From Acuticoccus kalidii (GTDB lineage: Bacteria > Pseudomonadota > Alphaproteobacteria > Rhizobiales > Amorphaceae), in NCBI RefSeq assembly GCF_021556395.1, contig NZ_JAKGCS010000005.1, positions 158,636 through 222,635 on the forward strand: 64,000 nucleotides of DNA, given 5' to 3'. Numbering within the stretch: position 1 is the first letter of the stretch; every line of letters begins with the position of its first letter. A program made the position numbers and the translations under genes. The notes under the pieces are model-generated. The model saw only the letters and a list, made by a program, of their open reading frames with translations, did no database searches and was not told the DNA's origin. Below, piece by piece: positions 43,282-51,556 of this stretch.

Positions 43282-44211
43282 ATGACACTTGCTGCCGAGA
43301 CGGCGAAGCCGACACGACGACCGTTCCTCCTGCGCTGGATCGACGGCCTGAGGCCCTCCTCGATCGTGGTGCCGACCTTCCTCGTGGCGTGGTCGCTCCT
43401 GGTGCTCCTGCCGCTCCTGGTGATCGTCGTCTTCAGCTTCTTCTCGGTGAAATATTACAAGGTCGTCTATTCGCCGACCTTCGAGACCTGGGAATCGCTG
43501 ATCAACTCGGGCCGGTGGCTCTCGGCGGTGCGCACCTTGCGCGTCGCGGTGACGATGACCGTCATCGAACTCCTGCTCGCCTTTCCCTTCGCGCTGTGGC
43601 TCGCCAAAGGGTGCCGCTCGAAATATGTGAAGGCGGCGATCATCACGCTGCTCACGATCCCGTTCTTCCTCGACGCCTCCTCGCGCATCATCGTGTGGCG
43701 CTCGATCCTCGGGGCGAACGGCGCGGTCAACTCGCTCCTGATGTGGCTCGGCGTGACAGACGCGCCGATCGAGTGGCTGCTCTACTCGGAATTCGCCGTC
43801 CATTTCGGCCTGATCGGCACGCACTTCCCGACGATGGTGTTCCCGATCTTCCTGTCCTGCGCGCTGATCGACAACGACTATATCGCCGCGAGCCAGGATC
43901 TCGGCGCGCGCCCCTCGCAGACGCTCTTCACCGTCATCATCCCGCTCGCGCTGCCCGGCATCGTCGCCGGGATCGTGTTCACGCTGGTGCCGCTGATGGC
44001 CGCCTTCGTCGAGCCGCAGCTTCTCGGCGGCGGGTTCGTCGACCTGCTCGGCAATTCGGTGAACTCGGCGCTGCAGCAGCTCAAATATCCGACCGCCGCG
44101 GCGCTCTCGACCTTTGTCGTCGCGCTCCTCGGGATCTGCCTCGCGGTCCTCATCCTCGTCCTCAGAAAGCGGGCGGACATCTCGGCGATGTTCGTCGCTA
44201 TGAAACGCTGA
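43282..44211 (+). CDS. potB: Polyamine-type ABC transporter permease (PotB-like)
   Basis: Permease of 309 residues with six predicted segments and the EAA loop AASQDLGARPSQTLFTVIIPLALPGI near residues 204-229. The N-terminal 40 residues are cytoplasmic. It should form a heterodimer with the next gene product in the inner membrane and dock on the PotA-like ATPase. The distance to the next gene is 15 bases. Confidence 0.92.
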   Translation: MTLAAETAKPTRRPFLLRWIDGLRPSSIVVPTFLVAWSLLVLLPLLVIVVFSFFSVKYYKVVYSPTFETWESLINSGRWLSAVRTLRVAVTMTVIELLLAFPFALWLAKGCRSKYVKAAIITLLTIPFFLDASSRIIVWRSILGANGAVNSLLMWLGVTDAPIEWLLYSEFAVHFGLIGTHFPTMVFPIFLSCALIDNDYIAASQDLGARPSQTLFTVIIPLALPGIVAGIVFTLVPLMAAFVEPQLLGGGFVDLLGNSVNSALQQLKYPTAAALSTFVVALLGICLAVLILVLRKRADISAMFVAMKR

Positions 44212-44226
44212 TCGGGAGGGCGCCTC

Positions 44227-45105
44227 ATGTCATCCGTCGCATTGGACCAAGCCGGCGAAACCAAAAGCGGGCGCGAGGCGGCCGCTCCGGCACGCGCGTC
44301 CCGCCGCCGGGCGCCGGGGCGGACCGGCCTCTGGCCGACGGTCGCCAAAGCGTGCGGGCTGTTCGCCCTCGCGATGATCTATATCCCGCTGATCTTCCTC
44401 GCGGTGATGAGCTTCACGCCCAACCCGCTCTCCGGCGTGCCCTATCCCCTCACGGTCGAGCATTATGCCGCGCTCGCCGGCGATGAGCGCTGGATGGGGC
44501 CGATGCGGACGAGCCTCTTCATGAGCGCTCTCGTCGCGCTCACCTGCATGGTGCTCGCGACGGTGGTCGGGCGGGCGCTGACGCGGATGCGCAGTCCCGG
44601 CGCGCCGCTTCTTCTCACCCTGATCCCGTTGTTCGTGCCCGGCCTCACGATGGGGGCGGCGCTGTTCATCTTCCTGCGCACGATCCTCGGGCTGACTTTG
44701 GGGCTGTGGTCGATCTATCTCGCCCAGCTCATCTGGGCGCTGCCCTTCTGCCTCCTCCTCGTTCTCGTCGTCGCGAGCCGGTTCGATCTCAACCTTCTCG
44801 AGGCCGCTGAAGACCTTGGCGCCTCGCCTTGGCGGCGCTTCTTCGACGTCGAGCTGCCGATCCTGAAGCCCGGCATCTTCGGCGCGGGGATCTTCGGCTT
44901 CCTCCTGTCTTTCAACGAGCTGCCGCGCTCGCTCTTCGTGCGCGGGATCGACACGACCATGCCGATCTACAACTGGGCGATGGCCGCCTCGCAGCAGTCG
45001 CAGGTGCCGATCATCTTCTCGCTGACGACGCTGCTCCTCGCGATCACGCTCCCCGTCATGGGCACCTTCTTCTGGGTCTTGTTCGTCAAGCTGGACAAGT
45101 CCTGA
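44227..45105 (+). CDS. potC: Polyamine-type ABC transporter permease (PotC-like)
   Basis: Permease of 292 residues with six predicted segments and the EAA loop [26 protein letters not shown] near residues 196-221. Its first 37 residues are alanine/arginine-rich and cytoplasmic. The characteristic [13 protein letters not shown] follows the loop. It pairs with the PotB-like permease just upstream. A hairpin separates it from the aminotransferase gene. Confidence 0.92.
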   Translation: MSSVALDQAGETKSGREAAAPARASRRRAPGRTGLWPTVAKACGLFALAMIYIPLIFLAVMSFTPNPLSGVPYPLTVEHYAALAGDERWMGPMRTSLFMSALVALTCMVLATVVGRALTRMRSPGAPLLLTLIPLFVPGLTMGAALFIFLRTILGLTLGLWSIYLAQLIWALPFCLLLVLVVASRFDLNLLEAAEDLGASPWRRFFDVELPILKPGIFGAGIFGFLLSFNELPRSLFVRGIDTTMPIYNWAMAASQQSQVPIIFSLTTLLLAITLPVMGTFFWVLFVKLDKS

Positions 45106-45114
45106 CCCTTTCCC

Positions 45115-45138
45115 GGGCGGCGTCCCGCTCCGCCGCCC
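45115..45138 (+). repeat. Intercistronic stem-loop before the aminotransferase gene
   Basis: Perfect 8-bp inverted repeat GGGCGGCG / CGCCGCCC with an 8-base loop, nine bases after the PotC-like stop and 26 bases before the aminotransferase ATG. No T-tract; a processing or attenuation element inside the operon rather than a full terminator. Confidence 0.55.
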
Positions 45139-45164
45139 CAATTAGCGCAGAAAGCGACACGACA

Positions 45165-46592
45165 ATGCTCGACCTCGAGAACGGTCTTCCCGGCACGAAT
45201 TATTCGCTGGAGGAAATGGACCGGAACACGATCTTTCACCCGCTGACCTCGATTTCCGCCCACATGAAGGCCGGCCCCGCGATCATGCGCTCGGCCAAGG
45301 GGGCGCGGGTCGTCGGTGCGGACGGGACCGAATATGTCGACTGCTCGGGCGGCCTCTGGTGCGTCAATATCGGCTTCGGCCGGGAGGAGATCGCCGAGGC
45401 AGCCGCCAAGGCGATGACGGACCTCAATTATTGGCATCTCTTCGGCTCGTCCTCGAACGAGGCGACCATTCGCCTGTCGAGCCGGATCCTGACGCTGCTT
45501 CGCGAGGAGGCCGGCTTCACCAACGCCGCGCGCGTCTTCTACGGCACGTCCGGCTCCGACGCGAACGACACGAATTATAAGCTCGTCCGCTATTATTCGA
45601 CGCTGCGCGGCAAGCCCGAAAAGAAAAAGATCATCTCCCGCACCGGCGGCTATCATGGCCTCACGGCGGCGGCGTCCTCGCTGACGGGGATCGCTGCCTA
45701 TCACAAGGCGTGGAACCTGCCGGCGGCCGATGTCGTCTACACCGAATGCCCGCATTTCTACCGCTTCGCCCGCGACGGGGAGGATGAGGCGGCGTTCTGC
45801 GACCGGATGATCGCTGACCTCGAAGCGATCATCGCGCGCGAGGGCGCCGACACGATCGGCGGCTTCATCGCGGAGCCCATCATGGGCACCGGCGGCGTCC
45901 TCATCCCGCCGAAGGGCTACTTCGCCCGCGTACAGGAGGTTCTCGACCGGCACGACATCCTCTTGATCGTCGATGAGGTGATCACCGGCTTCGGGCGCAC
46001 CGGCAACTGGTTCGGCACCGGCCTCTACGGGCTGAAACCGGACCTCATCACCCTCGCGAAGGGGCTGACGAGCGCCTACTTCCCGATGTCCGCGTCGGTG
46101 GTGTCGGAACGGATGTGGGACGTCTTCTCCGAGGCTTCGGACGAATATGGCCCGGTGATGCACGGCTTCACCTATTCCGGCCATCCTGTCGGGGCCGCCG
46201 TCGCGATGGCCAATCTCGACATCATGGAGAACGAGGGTCTCGTCCAGAACGCGGCCGAATCGGGCGCCTATCTCCTCGCCGCCCTCAAGGCGAAGGTGGG
46301 CGATCACCCCCATGTCGGTGACGTGCGCGGCGAGGGGCTGATGATCGGCGTCGAGTTCATCGCCGACAAGGCGACCCGGCGCCCCTTCGATCCGGCGGCC
46401 GCGGCGCACCGTCTCGTGGCGGCGAAGGCGAATGCGCAAGGCGTGATGGTCCGCGCGCTGCCCTTCATCGAGGTCGTGTCGTTCTCGCCCGCGCTCACCA
46501 TCTCGAAGGAGGAATGCGACCTCGCGGTCGAGCGGTTCGCCGCCGGGCTCGAGGATGCGAGCCCCGAACTCGCGCGCCTCGCCGGCCACTGA
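45165..46592 (+). CDS. Class III PLP-dependent aminotransferase (omega-amine/beta-alanine type)
   Basis: Aminotransferase of 475 residues, class [15 protein letters not shown] block at [49 protein letters not shown], and the PLP lysine in [13 protein letters not shown]. The long N-terminus HPLTSISAH and the [13 protein letters not shown] block match omega-amino acid:pyruvate or taurine/putrescine:pyruvate transaminases. Encoded directly behind an importer of polyamine type, it probably transaminates the imported amine to an aldehyde (inference). A 20-base hairpin with GCGA loop follows its stop. Confidence 0.92.
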   Translation: MLDLENGLPGTNYSLEEMDRNTIFHPLTSISAHMKAGPAIMRSAKGARVVGADGTEYVDCSGGLWCVNIGFGREEIAEAAAKAMTDLNYWHLFGSSSNEATIRLSSRILTLLREEAGFTNAARVFYGTSGSDANDTNYKLVRYYSTLRGKPEKKKIISRTGGYHGLTAAASSLTGIAAYHKAWNLPAADVVYTECPHFYRFARDGEDEAAFCDRMIADLEAIIAREGADTIGGFIAEPIMGTGGVLIPPKGYFARVQEVLDRHDILLIVDEVITGFGRTGNWFGTGLYGLKPDLITLAKGLTSAYFPMSASVVSERMWDVFSEASDEYGPVMHGFTYSGHPVGAAVAMANLDIMENEGLVQNAAESGAYLLAALKAKVGDHPHVGDVRGEGLMIGVEFIADKATRRPFDPAAAAHRLVAAKANAQGVMVRALPFIEVVSFSPALTISKEECDLAVERFAAGLEDASPELARLAGH

Positions 46593-46599
46593 CGGGATC

Positions 46600-46619
46600 G
46601 GGCGCCGGCGACGGCGCCC
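46600..46619 (+). terminator. Hairpin after the aminotransferase gene
   Basis: Perfect 8-bp stem GGGCGCCG / CGGCGCCC closed by a GCGA tetraloop, seven bases after the stop codon. No run of T, so termination may be partial; it separates the importer-aminotransferase genes from the GntR gene. Confidence 0.5.
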
Positions 46620-46738
46620 ATTGCGGGATCACGCCATCGTGCCGCGGGTCATGCTAAATTGGGCCGACTTTCGGCCGAACGCCGCGTCACTTCGGGTGTC
46701 ATGCCCGAACGCGGACGCGCGATGGAGATGGATTCATT

Positions 46739-47431
46739 TTGGCGGACATCACGGCGGACGCGCCACTCGAAGGCGCGTCCACGCTCGGCGAGCAGATCTA
46801 TGCCGAGCTCGAACAGGATATCATCACGGGTCGATGGCCGCCGGAGGCGCGCCAGAGCCTGCGCAAGATCGCGACCCGCTTGAACACCTCGGTCCAGCCC
46901 GTGCGGGAGGCCGTCGGCAAGCTCCTCGCGGCCAGTGCCCTCGAGCTGACGCCGGGGCGTGCCGTCCGCGTTCCGCGCCTCGATCGGGCGCAGGCGGACG
47001 AGCTGTGGTCGTTGCGCTTTCTCCTGGAGGGCGAGGCGGCGGCGCGCTTTGCGGCGCGCAAGGTGCCGGAGGAGGCCAAGCTCCTCTACGCGCACAATGC
47101 GGCGCTCGGGGAGCGCTATCGCCAGTCCGATGTGGGCGAGATCATGCGGCAGATGATGGCGTGGAATCTCGATCTCGCGGTCGGCGCGCAGTCGCCGATG
47201 CTGTTCAACATGATCCTGGGGCTGCGCCTGCGCTACGCGCCCTTCATCGCCGAATGCCTCGCGCTCGCGCCGCCGGACGAGCCGAGCTTCCTGGCATTCA
47301 CGGTCCACATTCAGGACGAACTCGTCCACGCGATCGTCACGGGCGACGCGGATGCGGCGCGCCATCTGCGCTGCGCCGATCTGCGCTCGTTTCAACGTCA
47401 CCTCTATTCTCGGCGCGGCTGGAGCATCTGA
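46739..47431 (+). CDS. GntR-family regulator, FCD subfamily
   Basis: Regulator of 230 residues starting at TTG (46739) with GGAGATGGA upstream. N-terminal winged helix: GEQIYAELEQDIITGRWPPE, then LNTSVQPVREAVGKLLAASALELTPGRAVRVP. The C-terminal FCD domain is helical (LRFLLEGEAAARFAARK...FTVHIQDELVHAIVTGDADAARHL). It lies between the importer operon and the second hyuA-hyuB pair, so it is the natural candidate for the GTGATCAC palindromes at 38956 and 40773. The recognition helix SVQPVREAV is unusual in having Gln-Pro. Ligand unknown. Confidence 0.88.
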   Translation: MADITADAPLEGASTLGEQIYAELEQDIITGRWPPEARQSLRKIATRLNTSVQPVREAVGKLLAASALELTPGRAVRVPRLDRAQADELWSLRFLLEGEAAARFAARKVPEEAKLLYAHNAALGERYRQSDVGEIMRQMMAWNLDLAVGAQSPMLFNMILGLRLRYAPFIAECLALAPPDEPSFLAFTVHIQDELVHAIVTGDADAARHLRCADLRSFQRHLYSRRGWSI

Positions 47432-47479
47432 GCCCCGGCGGCGCTTTTGCGGATGCGCCACCACAAAAAGGGTCGAACG

Positions 47480-49519
47480 ATGCGCTATCTCCTGGGGATC
47501 GACGTCGGCGGCACGTTCACCGACTTCGTCGCCTATGACGCGATGCAGCGGGACGTGAAGGTGTGGAAGGTCCCATCGACACCCACCGACCCGATCAACG
47601 GCATCCTGAACGGCATTCACAGCGCCCTCTCGCCCGACACGATCTCCCTCGTTCGGCTGGGCACCACGGTCGCTACCAACGCGGTCTTGGAGCGCAAAGG
47701 CGGCACCGTCGCCTACGTGACGACGCGCGGCTTCCGGGACGTGCCGTTCATCCAGCGCGGCAACCGCAAAGCCCATTACGACATGAGCTGGGTGAAGCCG
47801 AAGCCCCTCGTGAAGCGTCGTCACTGCTTCGAGGTGACGGAGCGGATCGACGCCTATGGCAAGGAGATCGTCCCGCTCGACGAGGCGGAGGTCGCGCGGA
47901 TCGCCGACCGGATCGCGGCCGATCCGGAGATCGAGGCGGTCGCCGTGTGCTTCCTCTTCTCCTATCTCGATCCGGCGCACGAGACCCGCGCGAAGGCGAT
48001 CCTCGCCGAGCGCCTCGGCGCCGATATGCCGATTTCGACCTCCTTCGAGGTGCTGCCGAAATGGAAGGAATATGAGCGCGCCTCGACGACGCTCGCCGAC
48101 GCCTATCTGAAGCCTGTCGTGAGCCGCCAGCTCCGCGCCATGCGCGACCGGCTCGACGGGGAGGGGGTGGGCGCGCCCGTCGTGGTCATCAAGTCGAATG
48201 GCGGGGAGATGACATTGGGCGCGGCCGCGGAAGCGCCGGTCAATCTCGTGATGTCGGGGCCGACCGGCGGGGTGATCGCGAGCCGTTATCTCGCCGAGCT
48301 GACGGGGATCGACAATCTCGTCACGCTCGACATGGGCGGCACGTCGACGGACGTTGCGACCGTGCTCGGCCAGCAGGAGAGCTTCACCACCAATTTCGAG
48401 ATCGAGTGGGGCGTTCCGATCCAGATCCCGATGCTCGACATCCGCACCATCGGCGCCGGCGGCGGCTCGATCGCCTGGATCGACAAAGGCGGTATGCTGC
48501 GCGTCGGCCCGCACAGCGCCGGCGCGCGGCCAGGGCCCGCCTGCTACGGGTTCGGCGGCACGGACGCGACGGTGACGGATGCCAACGTGGTCCTCGGCCG
48601 GATCGACCCGGACAATTTCCTCAACGGAACGATGAAGCTCGACAAGGCAGCGGCGGAGCGCGCCGTCGGCGCCGTCGCCGAGGCGATCGGCCAGTCGGTG
48701 GAGGCGACGGCGCTCGCGATCGTCCAGATCGCCAACAACAACATGGTCTCGGCGCTGCGCTCCGTCCTCATCGAGCGCGGCCTCGACCCGCGCGACTTCA
48801 CCCTCGCCACCTTCGGCGGCGCCGGCCCGCCCCATGCGGCGGAGCTGATGGGCGAGATCGGCATTCCGCGTGCGATCGTCCCGCCGCATCCGGGCCAGTT
48901 CTCGGCCTATGGCTTCATCGTCACCAATGCGCGCGTCGACCGGCAGCGCACGACGCAGCTCACGAGCCGACGCTTTGACGCCGCCCGCGCCTCGCAGATC
49001 CTCGAAGATCTCGTCGCCGATGCGGTGGACGAGCTGAAGGCGCAGGATTTCACCGAGAATCTCGTGGTCCATCGGGCGCTTGCGATGCGCTATCTCGGCC
49101 AGAATTACGAGCTCGAACTCTCCATCGAGCCCGCCGACCTCTCGCCCGAGCGGGCGGCCGGGTTGTGGGCCGCGTTTCACAAGGCGCACGAGGCCCGCTT
49201 CGGTTTCGCGATTCCGGGGGAGACGATCGAGATCGTGAACTATCTCGCGACGGTGGTCTCGATCGGCGACAAGCCGGCCTTCCCGAAACTCGCCGAGGGG
49301 GACGGGCCGCCGGAGCCGGTCGGCCGCCGCTCGGTCGTCTTCGCCTCCGGCCGCGAGGAGGCGCCCGTCTACCGCCGCGAGGCGCTCCTCGCGGGACAGA
49401 CGATCGGGGGGCCCGCGATCGTCGAGGAGGCCGCCTCCGTCACTATCGTCGCGCCCGGTCAACATCTCGATGTCGACCAATTCGGCTCGCTCCACATCGC
49501 TGCTCACACGAACGCCTGA
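47480..49519 (+). CDS. hyuA: Hydantoinase A/oxoprolinase-family subunit (second HyuA)
   Basis: HyuA-family ATPase subunit of 679 residues: GIDVGGTFTDFVAYD at the start, LGTTVATNAVLERKGGTVAYVTTRGFRD, FEVTERIDAYG, KSNGGEMTLGAA, LVMSGPTGGVIASRYLA, LDMGGTSTDVATV, IGAGGGSIAWIDKGG and FGGAGPPHAAELMGE. It is the canonical N-methylhydantoinase/carboxylase-like HyuA, clearly different from the HyuA at 36860-38917 (which has CDTGGTFTD and a different middle). Followed after 9 bases by a HyuB with a zinc-ribbon-like N-terminus, so the two form one enzyme. The ATG at 47480 begins at the conserved strand. Confidence 0.93.
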   Translation: MRYLLGIDVGGTFTDFVAYDAMQRDVKVWKVPSTPTDPINGILNGIHSALSPDTISLVRLGTTVATNAVLERKGGTVAYVTTRGFRDVPFIQRGNRKAHYDMSWVKPKPLVKRRHCFEVTERIDAYGKEIVPLDEAEVARIADRIAADPEIEAVAVCFLFSYLDPAHETRAKAILAERLGADMPISTSFEVLPKWKEYERASTTLADAYLKPVVSRQLRAMRDRLDGEGVGAPVVVIKSNGGEMTLGAAAEAPVNLVMSGPTGGVIASRYLAELTGIDNLVTLDMGGTSTDVATVLGQQESFTTNFEIEWGVPIQIPMLDIRTIGAGGGSIAWIDKGGMLRVGPHSAGARPGPACYGFGGTDATVTDANVVLGRIDPDNFLNGTMKLDKAAAERAVGAVAEAIGQSVEATALAIVQIANNNMVSALRSVLIERGLDPRDFTLATFGGAGPPHAAELMGEIGIPRAIVPPHPGQFSAYGFIVTNARVDRQRTTQLTSRRFDAARASQILEDLVADAVDELKAQDFTENLVVHRALAMRYLGQNYELELSIEPADLSPERAAGLWAAFHKAHEARFGFAIPGETIEIVNYLATVVSIGDKPAFPKLAEGDGPPEPVGRRSVVFASGREEAPVYRREALLAGQTIGGPAIVEEAASVTIVAPGQHLDVDQFGSLHIAAHTNA

Positions 49520-49528
49520 GGTCGCACC

Positions 49529-51466
49529 ATGCGCTTTTCCGATAACGGCTTTTACGTCGAGAAGTATGTGAAGTGCGCCAATTGCGGACTTCTGGTCTAC
49601 GGCCCCGGCATCCAAACCGAGGGAAGCCGGGACATCTATTGCTCGGACTGGTGCGTCGAGTGGGCGGGGCTGAAGGCGAAGGGCGACCCGGAGCCCCGTC
49701 TTCCGATCGTCCCGCCGCGCCTGCCGATCGAGGAGGCGATGGCCGCCCGCGTCACCGAACGCCCGCCGGCGGACCCGGTGATGATGAACATCCTCGATTC
49801 CACCATGGTCTCGATCTGCCGCGAGATGGGCATCCTCCTCATGAAGACGTCCTATTCGACGATCTTCAATGAAGGGCTCGATTTCACCTGCGCGCTCGCG
49901 GACGCCAAGGGCGACATGATCGCCTGCGCCGAATTCTGCCCGACGATGATCGGCGGGATGCCGATCCTCATCAAGACGTGCGCGCAGGAGATCGACTTCT
50001 CGACGCTCGAGCCCGGTGACGTCATCGTCCACAACGATCCCTATCGCGGCGGCCTCCACTGCCCCGAACACACCTTCTTCAAGCCGATCTTCGCCGATGG
50101 CGCTCTCCTCGGCTTCGCCGTCTGCATCGGCCATATCGCCGAGATCGGCGGCATGGTGCCGGGCGCTTTCTGCGGCGAGGCGACGGAGATCTTCCACGAG
50201 GGGATGCGCGTCCCGCCGGTGAAGATCCGCAAGGCGGGCAAGGACGTCGAGGAGGTGTGGAAGCTCCTCCTCGCCAACTGCCGCACGCCGCGCCAGAATT
50301 ACGGGGACCTGATGGCGATGATCGGCTCGGTCGATCTCGGCGTCGACCGGGTGGGCCAGATCGTCGAGAAATACGGCGCCGACGTCTTCCGCGACACCTG
50401 CGAAGACTTGATGGACTATTCGGAGCGCCGGATGCGTGCCGAGCTCGACGCCTTCCCCGACGGCGTCTACGGCTTCGAGGACGTGATCGAGAATGACGGG
50501 ATCGAGAGGAAGCCCTACACGGTCGCGATCGACCTCCACATCCAGGGCGACGAGGTGGTCGCCGACTATCGGCGCAGCTCGCCGCAGGCGCGCGGCCCGG
50601 TGAACGCGACGCTCGGGGTCGCGACGGGGGCGGTCTATAACGGGATCCTCCATGTGACGGACCCGTCCATCCCGAAGAATTCCGGCTGTTTCCGCCCGAT
50701 CCGCGTCGTCTCCCCGCCGGGCCTCGTCGTCAATGTCGACTATCCGGGCCCGCTCGTCGCCGGCAACACGGAGACCCACCCGCGTCTCGCCAATATCGTG
50801 ATCGGCGCGATGAGCCGCTGCGTGCCGACGCGGGCGATGGCCTCGGAAAGCTGCACCGGCACCAACTTCGTTTTCGGCGGCGAGCACCCGGATTATGACG
50901 AGTATTTCGCCTGCTACGACATCATGTCGGGCGGCTGGGGCGGCCGGCACGAGCATGACGGCAATGACTGCGTCATCGCCATCAACGGCAATTGCCGCTT
51001 CAACCCGACGGAGGTGTTCGAGACGCGCTTTCCCTTGCGGGTCGAGACCTTCGAGATGATGCCGGATTCGGGCGGCGCCGGACGCTGGCGCGGCGGGCTC
51101 GGCTTTCGCCGCGAGCTCGTGGTGACGCAGGTGCCGATCACCGCGAGCCAGTGCAGCGACCGCCACGAGGTGAGGCCGTTCGCCCTGTTCGGCGGCGCGG
51201 AAGGCGGCAATGGCGGCACGATGGTGAAGAAGGCCGGCAGCGAGGCATGGAGTACCGTGTGCGAGCTCTACGGCAAGACGTCGTCGAGCAAGTACGCCAA
51301 TGTGCGCTTCGATCCCGGCGACCGCGTGCTCCTATGGACCCCCGGCGGCGGTGGTTATGGCGATCCGGCCGAACGCGATCCGGGGGCGATCGCCGAGGAT
51401 GTCGCCGAGGGCTATGTCAGCGCCGAGGCAGCGAGCCGCCTCTATGGCTGGAGCGGCAAAGCCTGA
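49529..51466 (+). CDS. hyuB: HyuB-family subunit with N-terminal zinc-ribbon-like extension
   Basis: HyuB-family protein of 645 residues. The first 75 residues are not part of standard HyuB and carry four cysteines, Cys16, Cys19, Cys38 and Cys42 (CxxC and CxxxC 18 residues apart), suggesting a small zinc-binding domain. The HyuB core then starts at about residue 80 with NILDSTMVSICREMGILLMKTSYSTIFNEGLDFTCAL, followed by HNDPYRGGLHCPEH, PGAFCGEATEIFHEG, TGTNFVFGGEHPDYDEYFACYDIMSGGWGG and GGGGYGDPAERD. It is distant from the two 605-residue paralogs. Carboxylases of this superfamily have separate small zinc subunits, so the fused domain may play that part (inference). Confidence 0.92.
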   Translation: MRFSDNGFYVEKYVKCANCGLLVYGPGIQTEGSRDIYCSDWCVEWAGLKAKGDPEPRLPIVPPRLPIEEAMAARVTERPPADPVMMNILDSTMVSICREMGILLMKTSYSTIFNEGLDFTCALADAKGDMIACAEFCPTMIGGMPILIKTCAQEIDFSTLEPGDVIVHNDPYRGGLHCPEHTFFKPIFADGALLGFAVCIGHIAEIGGMVPGAFCGEATEIFHEGMRVPPVKIRKAGKDVEEVWKLLLANCRTPRQNYGDLMAMIGSVDLGVDRVGQIVEKYGADVFRDTCEDLMDYSERRMRAELDAFPDGVYGFEDVIENDGIERKPYTVAIDLHIQGDEVVADYRRSSPQARGPVNATLGVATGAVYNGILHVTDPSIPKNSGCFRPIRVVSPPGLVVNVDYPGPLVAGNTETHPRLANIVIGAMSRCVPTRAMASESCTGTNFVFGGEHPDYDEYFACYDIMSGGWGGRHEHDGNDCVIAINGNCRFNPTEVFETRFPLRVETFEMMPDSGGAGRWRGGLGFRRELVVTQVPITASQCSDRHEVRPFALFGGAEGGNGGTMVKKAGSEAWSTVCELYGKTSSSKYANVRFDPGDRVLLWTPGGGGYGDPAERDPGAIAEDVAEGYVSAEAASRLYGWSGKA

Positions 51467-51514
51467 AGCAACAGGGGCTGACGCAACAGGAGCCGAGGCG
51501 TTACGAGGCTCGCG

Positions 51515-51548
51515 GATCGGGGCGCGGCCGCCGCGATCGTACCCGATC
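51515..51548. terminator. Nested inverted repeat between convergent genes
   Basis: Outer arms GATCGGG (51515-51521) and CCCGATC (51542-51548) enclose inner arms CGCGG and CCGCG. It lies between the convergent HyuB gene and the AGCS symporter gene, with no T-tract. A bidirectional structure limiting read-through is plausible. Confidence 0.4.
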
Positions 51549-51556
51549 GGCTCGTC

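Noticed and set aside
41803..43824. 673-codon minus-strand frame opposite the importer genes
   Set aside because: Antisense shadow; binding protein and permease on the plus strand are unambiguous.
46649..51166. 1505-codon open frame on the minus strand
   Set aside because: It lies antisense to the GntR, HyuA and HyuB genes, whose proteins are clearly recognisable. Long antisense frames are expected in GC-rich DNA with strong third-position bias; its translation is low-complexity Arg/Asp/Glu-rich and matches nothing I know.
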